A stretch of 64,000 bases of DNA from the NCBI RefSeq assembly GCF_965216485.1, contig NZ_OZ244162.1, positions 1,612,001 through 1,676,000 of the forward strand, given 5' to 3'. The stretch's first letter is position 1. Every line of letters begins with the position of its first letter. A program made the translations under genes and the position numbers. Source of the stretch: Algiphilus sp965216485. Its GTDB lineage: Bacteria; Pseudomonadota; Gammaproteobacteria; Nevskiales; Nevskiaceae. The notes under the pieces are model-generated. The model did no database searches and was not told the origin of the DNA. It saw nothing but the letters and a program-made list of their open reading frames with translations. Shown here in pieces: positions 58,838-64,000 of the stretch.

Positions 58838-58882
58838 GTGCGTTCATCGTGGCTCACCGAAGGGTGAGCGATGTCTCGGCCA

Positions 58883-59566
58883 TTAACGATCCGCTGGGCG
58901 CCCCGCCTGCTCGGGCCTGTCTGCATCCCCGGGGCGGCTGGTGCTGTCCGGGCGACCGGTATCGTCGGGACGCTGGGTTTCCGCGGGACGCTCGGCTTGA
59001 TCCGGACGGCCGGCTTCGTCAGGGCGATCCGTGTCGTCGGGACGCGCGGCCTCGTCGGGACGGCCGGAGCTATCCGGGCGACCAGTCTCATCGGGCCGAC
59101 GCGCCTGTGCCGCTTCCGCCTGGTCTCGGCCAAAGGCTGCGCCATTCTCGCGCGCCTGCTGGGCGCGATTCAGGCCTTCGCGAGACGCTTCGACGGCGCG
59201 ATCACTGGCCTGCTCGGGCAGTCCGAACTCGGCGTCCGCCGTCGCTTCCGCTTCAGCGTCTACGTCCGCGTCTGCATCGTTGCCCGTGCCTTCCGCCTCA
59301 GATGTCGCCTCTTCTTCAGCGGCCTCGGCCAGTGCCTCTCCGTTGTTGTCGTTGCCGGTGGTAGACGCCTCTTCCGCGCCATCGACGGTCACATCGGTCT
59401 CGGCGTCCATTTCAATCTGCGCATCGCCACCTGCGACGTCGCCTTCGGCTTGGTCCATGACATCGGCTTCGAGACCGTCGAGCGGGTCATCGCCCTGCTG
59501 GGCATGTGCGGTGGAGAACGCAATCGCAGCAATGGCGCTCACCACGAGGGGGTGCATCTTGGGCAT
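58883..59566 (-). CDS. Secreted acidic protein with RPDxxG hexapeptide-repeat tail (paralogue A)
   Basis: 227 residues, no known family recognised. Signal peptide (MPKMHPLVVSAIAAIAFSTA, cleavage near HAQ). Mature N-terminus contains DPLDGLEADV, then a ~70-residue very acidic Ala/Asp/Glu segment, a short helix (SREGLNRAQQARENGAAFG) and a C-terminal tail of about twelve hexapeptides of the form RPDxx(G/A). The protein is highly charged and probably disordered and periplasmic or extracellular. A GGAACC-N16-CGTGTA promoter lies 70-97 bases upstream and a terminator follows, so it is a stand-alone target of the adjacent ECF sigma factor (inference). It shares its layout with the gene at 59796-60419. 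Confidence 0.75.
   Translation of the reverse strand: MPKMHPLVVSAIAAIAFSTAHAQQGDDPLDGLEADVMDQAEGDVAGGDAQIEMDAETDVTVDGAEEASTTGNDNNGEALAEAAEEEATSEAEGTGNDADADVDAEAEATADAEFGLPEQASDRAVEASREGLNRAQQARENGAAFGRDQAEAAQARRPDETGRPDSSGRPDEAARPDDTDRPDEAGRPDQAERPAETQRPDDTGRPDSTSRPGDADRPEQAGRPADR
58886..59098 (-). repeat. Tandem 18-bp repeat encoding RPDxxG hexapeptides
   Basis: About twelve consecutive 18-base units at the 3' end of the gene encode R-P-D/E/G-x-x-x (for example RPDETG, RPDSSG, RPDEAA, RPDDTD). Codon wobble differs between units, so the array is old or under selection at protein level rather than a fresh duplication. Confidence 0.85.
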
Positions 59567-59635
59567 GGAGTGCCTCCTTGAATGGGTGTGTCAAGCAAGA
59601 CACCAGGGCGATCAGCGCTGTCTTGCTCACCCCCT

Positions 59636-59663
59636 TACACGCAGGAGAACGGGGCCCGGTTCC
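59636..59663 (-). promoter_or_regulatory. ECF sigma promoter before RPD-repeat gene
   Basis: On the minus strand GGAACC-N16-CGTGTA followed by AGGGG. It is identical in both hexamers and spacing to the promoters at 61145 and 61717. It lies 70-97 bases before the start of 58883-59566. Confidence 0.8.
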
Positions 59664-59692
59664 CTGTCGCAGCGTCGGTCAGCCCGGGCGAC

Positions 59693-59726
59693 AAAAAAAA
59701 ACCTCGGACCGAGGATCGGACCGAGG
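59693..59726 (-). terminator. Intrinsic terminator of the sigma operon
   Basis: On the minus strand CCTCGG / CCGAGG with a 13-base loop is followed by nine Ts. It ends the sigma/anti-sigma/secreted-protein operon, 69 bases after the stop of 59796-60419, and isolates the next gene. Confidence 0.8.
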
Positions 59727-59795
59727 CTCAAGTGCCGGTCTGGGGGCTTCGTCAGCCGGCAGGACCGCGAGAATCGGAAGAAGCAGGGCGACGCG

Positions 59796-60419
59796 TTAGC
59801 GCGGCCGCTCCGTGTTGGGGGTATCGACGACGCTGGAGCGCGCATTGCGATCGGTGGAATCGATGCTGGTGTGGTCAGGCCGCTCGGCGGGGGTCGCTGC
59901 GTCGCGCGGGCGTTGTTCGGAATCGGGGCGGTCCGTAGCGGGCGGCTCGGTGCGCGCGTCCGACGGACGATCGTCATTGGGCTGCTGCGGCCGTTCAGCC
60001 GGACCCGCGTCATCCGGTCGGTTGCCTGTGCCATCGCCGGGTTGCGCGGGTCGTCCACTGTCATCCGGCGGTCCGGCATCGTCGGGTCGATTGCCCTGTT
60101 CGCCTGGATTGTCCGGTTGACCGATGTCGTCGGGCGGACCCGCGCCTTCCCGTGCCTGCTCGGCCGTTTGCTGTCCAAGATCGGACACGCGGTCCCGGGC
60201 CTCGTTGGCGGTATCCAGGCCGGGCGGCGGGTCCTGTTTCGCCGGCGCCTGGCGGCGGTCCGCCGCTTCGGGAAGTTCGATGCGACGGCTGGCCGCTTCC
60301 GGACGTTCGTCGATCCCGATGACGTCCATTTCCAGGCCGTCGAGAGGATCGGCATGCGCGGGTAGGGAGACAAGACCGCATGCCGCGCTGGTGGCGAGCG
60401 CATAGATCAGCTTATGCAT
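59796..60419 (-). CDS. Secreted Pro/Asp/Arg-rich protein (paralogue B) of the ECF operon
   Basis: 207 residues, no recognised family. Signal peptide (MHKLIYALATSAACGLVSL, ending AHA-D), then the DPLDGLEMDV box directly at the mature N-terminus, a short Ala/Arg-rich helical segment (NEARDRVSDLGQQTAEQARE) and a long Pro/Asp/Arg-rich tail with irregular RPDDAG, PPDDSG and RPSDAR units. The layout matches paralogue A. The ATG at 60419 overlaps the anti-sigma stop by 8 bases, so it is made together with the anti-sigma factor. It is probably periplasmic and disordered; it could act as a structural or sensing component of the ECF response (inference). Confidence 0.75.
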   Translation of the reverse strand: MHKLIYALATSAACGLVSLPAHADPLDGLEMDVIGIDERPEAASRRIELPEAADRRQAPAKQDPPPGLDTANEARDRVSDLGQQTAEQAREGAGPPDDIGQPDNPGEQGNRPDDAGPPDDSGRPAQPGDGTGNRPDDAGPAERPQQPNDDRPSDARTEPPATDRPDSEQRPRDAATPAERPDHTSIDSTDRNARSSVVDTPNTERPR

Positions 60420-61125
60420 AGGGCGCGTCCTGCATGGCGTTTTGGGCCGGCTCGCGACGCTGCGGACTGGCCGGTGATGGGGATTGTGCGCCTTGACCGT
60501 CGCGGGCGCGAAGGTCCACCTCGAAGCGGCGTTCACCGCTGCCGTAGCGGACGGTTGCCACGACGCGGCCTTCGCTGCCCGTCAGGCGCACCGGCAACTC
60601 CAACATATTCGTACCCTCGGACAGGTCCGTGGTCCATCGCAGTTCCCGTTGATTGGGGTAACCGGCGAGCTGGACGGCGTCCGATACCTGCAGGTGGATC
60701 TCGGCGTTGCGCAATGCCGAGGGGCTGCGGAAGGCCAGGCGCACATACTGGTCGCGATGCGGTTCGAGCAGCACGGCCTCCACGCCCTTGAGCGGCGTCG
60801 AAGGTAGCTGACCAGGGGACCACAGCACACCGATGGCAATGCCGGCGAGCAGGCAGGCGGCAGCGGCCAGGGCCGAACGATACCGACCCCGCGAGGGTGC
60901 GGCTGCTGGCGTCGAGGACAACACGGCGAGCAGCCGGTTATTGCGCTCCGGGTCGTGCTCCACCGCATCGCGCATGGCGCGCAGACCCTGGCGCAGCCTG
61001 CGTTCCAGCATCAGCTGGTACGCGCAATGCGTGCATTGCTGTGCGTGCGTCTCCATCGCGCTGGGTTCGGCAAGGGCGCCGTCAAGCCAGGGGTCGAGGT
61101 GGGTGAGAAAGTCTTGGCAGTTCAT
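60412..61125 (-). CDS. Zinc-finger anti-sigma factor
   Basis: 237 residues. The N-terminal anti-sigma domain has the zinc motif HAQQCTHC (H-x3-C-x2-C) preceded by NCQDFLTHLDPWLDG. One membrane segment (around residues 89-107, AAAACLLAGIAIGVLW) separates it from a ~125-residue periplasmic beta-rich domain (AEIHLQVSDAVQL, RRFEVDLRA) and a Pro/Ser tail. It should hold the ECF sigma factor inactive until an envelope signal arrives. The ATG at 61125 follows GGAG; a GTG at 61140 would overlap the sigma gene. A promoter of the sigma-regulon type lies just upstream inside the sigma gene, giving feedback. Confidence 0.85.
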   Translation of the reverse strand: MNCQDFLTHLDPWLDGALAEPSAMETHAQQCTHCAYQLMLERRLRQGLRAMRDAVEHDPERNNRLLAVLSSTPAAAPSRGRYRSALAAAACLLAGIAIGVLWSPGQLPSTPLKGVEAVLLEPHRDQYVRLAFRSPSALRNAEIHLQVSDAVQLAGYPNQRELRWTTDLSEGTNMLELPVRLTGSEGRVVATVRYGSGERRFEVDLRARDGQGAQSPSPASPQRREPAQNAMQDAPYA

Positions 61126-61129
61126 GGCA

Positions 61130-61708
61130 TCAATCTCCACCCCTTACACGCGCCTGAACGGAGGTTGGTTCCATCAGGATACGGCGAAGGTTGGCGCGCG
61201 CGCGATGCAGCCGCGATTTGAGGGTTCCAAGTGCGACGTCACCGTCTCGTGCCAGTTCCTCCAGGGAATAGCCTTCGATGTCATGCCAGGCAACGACGGC
61301 GCGATGCTCGGGATTGAGTTGCCCGAGCGCGGCCTGCAGACGGTCCCGTTCGAAGGAGCGATCGGTGAGCGCCTCCGGGCAACTCGCCGTGTCGGTAGGC
61401 CAGCCACATAGCAGGTCGTCGTCGGTGTCGGCCATATCCAATGGCGTGCGTGTGTGCTTGCGCACCTGATCCACGTAAAGGTTGTGCAGCGCCCGCGCAA
61501 GCCACGGTCCCGCCTTTTCCAGCGTGTCGAGGCGTACCTCGCGCTGATACAGCTTGAGCAGCAAGGTCTGCACCAGATCTTCGGCCAACGCCGGATCCCG
61601 TGTGAGTTGTTGGCTGTAGCGATAGAGTCGATCGAGGTGGGGACGCACCGCGGCCTCGAAGCGCTGCTGTCGATGGGCGAACAGAGAGGAAACGCGACGC
61701 CGGGTCAT
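61130..61708 (-). CDS. ECF-family RNA polymerase sigma factor
   Basis: 192 residues with sigma region 2 (RLYRYSQQLTRDPALAEDLV and LLKLYQR) and region 4 (LNPEHRAVVAWHDIEGYSLE then LGTLKSRLHRARANLRRIL). The spacer between regions is Asp-rich. Promoter copies before its own gene and before the anti-sigma gene show autoregulation. The start at 61708 begins the conserved domain almost at once; its own promoter's -10 lies only 8 bases upstream, so the mRNA would be nearly leaderless. Followed by the anti-sigma gene and a secreted protein gene in one operon. Confidence 0.92.
   Translation of the reverse strand: MTRRRVSSLFAHRQQRFEAAVRPHLDRLYRYSQQLTRDPALAEDLVQTLLLKLYQREVRLDTLEKAGPWLARALHNLYVDQVRKHTRTPLDMADTDDDLLCGWPTDTASCPEALTDRSFERDRLQAALGQLNPEHRAVVAWHDIEGYSLEELARDGDVALGTLKSRLHRARANLRRILMEPTSVQARVRGGD
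61145..61172 (-). promoter_or_regulatory. ECF sigma promoter inside the sigma gene, driving anti-sigma
   Basis: On the minus strand GGAACC-N16-CGTGTA, followed by AGGGG, lies within the last codons of the sigma gene, 20-47 bases before the anti-sigma ATG. It would make extra anti-sigma and paralogue B without more sigma. Confidence 0.75.
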
Positions 61709-61716
61709 AGCCTTCC

Positions 61717-61744
61717 TACACGACAGGATGCCGCTTTTGGTTCC
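61717..61744 (-). promoter_or_regulatory. ECF sigma autoregulatory promoter
   Basis: On the minus strand GGAACC-N16-CGTGTA, followed by GGAAGG, ends 8 bases before the sigma ATG. Hexamers and spacing are identical to the other two copies, pointing to positive autoregulation. Confidence 0.75.
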
Positions 61745-61812
61745 ATGCAACAGCGCGATGATGCGCAAGGCGCGGCATCGTAGCGCGAAGCGGCAGGCGG
61801 CAGCGTGTAGGC

Positions 61813-61839
61813 TGCGTGCAATAACAGACGTTGCACACA
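61813..61839. promoter_or_regulatory. Inverted repeat before the acyl-CoA synthetase gene
   Basis: TGCGTGCAA-N9-TTGCACACA is an inverted repeat with 9-base arms and one mismatch, 19 bases before the ATG. It could be an operator for a TetR- or FadR-like regulator; no regulator gene is nearby. Confidence 0.35.
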
Positions 61840-61858
61840 ACAGAGGAGACCAAGCGAT

Positions 61859-63400
61859 ATGCGGATCACACAGACCTTGCGGCGGGCCGTACAGACGCGG
61901 GCCCGGGCCCCTGCCACCCTGTGTGGCGACCGGGAACAGACCTGGGAAACGCTGGAGGCGCGTGTCGCGTGCCTGGCCGCCGGCTTGCGCGCCCTGGGCG
62001 TTGCAGAGGGTGACCGCGTGGGCATCCTGGCATTGAACAGTGACCGCTACCTGGAGGTGATCTACGCCGTCGCCTGGGCGGGGGCGGTGGCAAATCCGGT
62101 CAACATCCGCATGGCGCCGGCGGAGATCGCCTACACGCTTGAGGACTCCGATGCGCGGGTGCTCTTTGTCGACGCGACCTTCGCGCCCATGCTGCCCGCG
62201 CTGCGCGCGGCGGCGCCCTCCTTGTCGCATGTGGTCTACACCGACGATGCCGACCGGCCCGAGGGCTGTCATGCCTACGAGGAAATCATTGCGGGCCACG
62301 CGCGCATCGACGATGCGGAGGTGGGCGGCGATGCGCTCGCCGGCCTGTTCTACACCGGGGGCACCACCGGCAAGCCCAAGGGGGTGATGCTGTCGCACGA
62401 CAACATCATGTTCAACACGCTCAACGGATTGCCGGCGCTCGACTACGACCCGTCGGCGGTCTATCTGCATGCCGCACCCATGTTCCATCTCGCGGATATG
62501 TCGAATACCCACTGCGTCACGGTGGTGGGCGGGACACACGCCATAATCCCGCGCTTTGATGTCGACGCGCTGCTCACCATGATCGCGCGTGCCGGTGTGA
62601 CCCACACCACGCTGGTGCCCACGATGATCAACCTGCTGCTGCAGTCCGGACGCGTCTCGGAGTACGACCTGTCGAGCCTGCGACGCTTGCTCTACGGTGC
62701 CTCGCCCATGCCGGAGGCCCTGCTGCTGCAGGCGATGGAAGCGCTTCCCAATGCCCGTTTCACCCAGGGCTACGGGCAGACGGAGGCGGCGCCTATCATC
62801 AGCTTCCTGCCGCCGGAATGGCATTACGCCGGCAGCCCCAAGTTGACCAGCGCCGGGCGCCCCGCCTACGGGGTGGAGGCGGCCATCAGGGACGACAAGG
62901 GCACCGAGCTTCCCCGGGGCAGTGTCGGTGAGATTTGCGCGCGGGGAAACAACGTGATGCAGGGGTATTGGAAGCGGCCCGAACAGACCGCCGACACCCT
63001 GCGCGACGGATGGCTGCACACCGGCGACCTCGGTTACATGGATGACGATGGCTTCATTTTTGTGGTGGACCGTGTCAAGGACATGATCATCACCGGTGGC
63101 GAGAATGTCTTCAGCGTGGAAGTCGAGGGTGCCCTGTATCAGCATCCGGCTGTGCAGGAGGCCGCCGTCATCGGTCTGCCCTGCGCACAGTGGGGCGAGC
63201 GCGTGCACGCGGTGGTGGTGCTCAAATCCGGATCGCAGGCCTCGGCCGAGGACATCCAGCAGCACTGCCGCACCCTGATCGCGGGTTACAAGGTGCCGCA
63301 CAGCGTCGAATTCCGGACGGAATCCTTGCCGGTGAGCGGGGCGGGCAAGGTACTGAAGACGGAACTGCGCAAGGCCCACGCCACAGCTGCAGCAGGCTAG
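61859..63400 (+). CDS. AMP-forming acyl-CoA synthetase/ligase
   Basis: 513 residues of the ANL superfamily. Core motifs are LFYTGGTTGKPKGVMLSHD (phosphate-binding loop), GYGQTEAAP, LHTGDLGYMDDDGF and DRVKDMIITGGENVFSVEVE; the C-terminal Lys in GAGKVLKTEL is present. It activates a carboxylic acid to acyl-CoA; chain-length preference cannot be read from sequence. GAGGAGA precedes the ATG at 61859. It is divergent from the ECF sigma operon and could feed the WS/DGAT enzyme (inference). Confidence 0.93.
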   Translation: MRITQTLRRAVQTRARAPATLCGDREQTWETLEARVACLAAGLRALGVAEGDRVGILALNSDRYLEVIYAVAWAGAVANPVNIRMAPAEIAYTLEDSDARVLFVDATFAPMLPALRAAAPSLSHVVYTDDADRPEGCHAYEEIIAGHARIDDAEVGGDALAGLFYTGGTTGKPKGVMLSHDNIMFNTLNGLPALDYDPSAVYLHAAPMFHLADMSNTHCVTVVGGTHAIIPRFDVDALLTMIARAGVTHTTLVPTMINLLLQSGRVSEYDLSSLRRLLYGASPMPEALLLQAMEALPNARFTQGYGQTEAAPIISFLPPEWHYAGSPKLTSAGRPAYGVEAAIRDDKGTELPRGSVGEICARGNNVMQGYWKRPEQTADTLRDGWLHTGDLGYMDDDGFIFVVDRVKDMIITGGENVFSVEVEGALYQHPAVQEAAVIGLPCAQWGERVHAVVVLKSGSQASAEDIQQHCRTLIAGYKVPHSVEFRTESLPVSGAGKVLKTELRKAHATAAAG

Positions 63401-63439
63401 CGCTTTGCAATAGGCATCGGCGCGCTCGTCGGCGGGTGC

Positions 63440-63463
63440 GAGCCGGCTGTCCGGCGCCGGCTC
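63440..63463. terminator. GC hairpin after the acyl-CoA synthetase gene
   Basis: GAGCCGGC-N8-GCCGGCTC forms an 8-bp stem 40 bases after the stop, in the 129-base gap before flhB. No T run follows, so it is only a possible terminator. Confidence 0.4.
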
Positions 63464-63529
63464 AAGGCCGGCCGTGCTGGCGAAGGGGTTGCAGGGGGGA
63501 GTGGTCGCTCATTCCCATAGCCCGCCCCG

Positions 63530-64000
63530 ATGGCCGAGAACGAAAGCGGTCAAGAAAAAACCGAACCAGCAACCCCGCGCCGCATCGAGCAGGCGCGCGA
63601 GGACGGCCAGCTGGCGCGTTCGCGCGAGCTGCCGGGCGCGTTGATCGCCATGGCCGGCGTGGGTGCTGCCTGGCTGTTCGGTGGCGAGATCGTCGCGCAT
63701 TATTCGGGCTGGTTCGCCCACGCCATTCACCAGGCCGGCGCGCGTCATGATGACGTCCAGGCCGGCCTGGATGCCATGGGACTGCACGGCACCCTGATTC
63801 TGTTGCCCTGGCTCTTCATCGTGCTGGTGGCCGGTGTCGGCGGCACCCTGGTTCTGGGCGGCTGGAATCTCAGCGCCAAGGCACTGGTACCCAAGGGCGA
63901 GCGGCTGGATCCGGTCAAGGGCATGGGGCGTCTGTTTGGCGTCAGCGCCTGGGTCGAGGTGTCCAAGACGCTGCTCAAGTTTCTGCTGGTTGCAGGGCTG
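63530..64000 (+). CDS. flhB: FlhB export gate switch protein, N-terminal part; runs off the window
   Basis: 157 residues visible before the window ends. The family N-terminus MAENESGQEKTEPATPRR and EQAREDGQLARSRELPGALI is exact, followed by the first membrane segments and NLSAKALVPKGERLDPVKGM. FlhB sits on the FliPQR gate and its C-terminal domain switches export specificity with FliK. No good ribosome site is seen near the ATG; a purine-rich AGGGGGGAG lies about 28 bases upstream. Its separation from fliR by ~7.8 kb is unusual. Confidence 0.95.
   Translation, partial: MAENESGQEKTEPATPRRIEQAREDGQLARSRELPGALIAMAGVGAAWLFGGEIVAHYSGWFAHAIHQAGARHDDVQAGLDAMGLHGTLILLPWLFIVLVAGVGGTLVLGGWNLSAKALVPKGERLDPVKGMGRLFGVSAWVEVSKTLLKFLLVAGL

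Noticed and set aside
58426..59364. Plus-strand frame across the RPD-repeat gene
   Set aside because: It reads the repeat in antisense. The minus strand has a signal peptide, promoter and terminator in the right places.
1..64000. Search by eye for CRISPR arrays, tRNA or rRNA genes and insertion sequences
   Set aside because: No direct-repeat/spacer pattern, cloverleaf-like tRNA with CCA-end context, rRNA segment or transposase motif was noticed. A covariance-model scan would be needed to exclude small RNAs.

Overview
The window is GC-rich, densely coded DNA that looks like a chromosome segment of a gammaproteobacterium. The evidence is the polar-flagellum gene order with a FleQ-type enhancer-binding protein, a RpoN copy and CheV, together with OmpW, a WS/DGAT acyltransferase and several Tat-exported PhoX/PhoD-type phosphatases. 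A member of the Nevskiales/Xanthomonadales neighbourhood is plausible, but that placement is inference. No tRNA, rRNA, CRISPR array or transposase was seen.

Layout. (1) 1-7123: a plus-strand phosphatase/phosphoesterase cluster with a partial PhoX-like protein, a PhoD-like lipoprotein, a large PHP-domain plus beta-propeller lipoprotein and a second PhoX-like protein. (2) 7124-19330: single genes and small operons. These are OmpW, a photolyase-like FAD protein, a DUF4149 membrane protein, an MJ0936-type phosphoesterase, an EF-hand/ExoD protein, an exported cupin, a PD-(D/E)XK nuclease coupled to a nuclease-fused Rad3/DinG-type helicase, MgtC/SapB, a third PhoX and a subtilisin. (3) 19335-21242: a sulfur/persulfide-type locus with two YeeE/YedE half-transporters divergent from a CsoR-family repressor (with a clear palindromic operator) and a DUF3365 haem protein. 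(4) 21307-55735: flagellar and chemotaxis genes. A minus-strand flgA-flgM-flgN-ycgR unit faces cheV and flgBCDEFGHIJKL. These are followed by a PAS-GGDEF-EAL protein, fliC, flaG, fliD, fliS, a fliT-like gene, a PilZ-like gene, a LuxR-type regulator, rpoN, a fleQ-like gene and fliEFGHIJKLMNOPQR. (5) 55736-63529: about 7.8 kb of unrelated genes between fliR and flhB: WS/DGAT, a TPR/beta-barrel protein, an ECF sigma/anti-sigma operon with two secreted RPD-repeat proteins, and an acyl-CoA synthetase. (6) flhB begins at 63530 and runs off the window.

Regulation visible in the sequence. Four sigma-54-type sites (before flgA, flgB, fliE and fliL), each with a perfect TTGC(A/T) -12 element, and two sigma-28-type sites (before flgM and fliC) suggest a flagellar hierarchy of FleQ/RpoN followed by FliA.

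The most novel item is the ECF locus. Three promoters of identical form, GGAACC-N16-CGTGTA, lie before the sigma gene, before the anti-sigma gene (inside the 3' end of the sigma gene), and before one of the two secreted proteins. The two secreted proteins share one architecture: signal peptide, DPLDGLExDV box, short Ala/Arg-rich helix, and an Arg-Pro-Asp-rich tail. In one of them the tail is a near-perfect hexapeptide repeat. This looks like a compact, self-regulated envelope regulon of unknown function.
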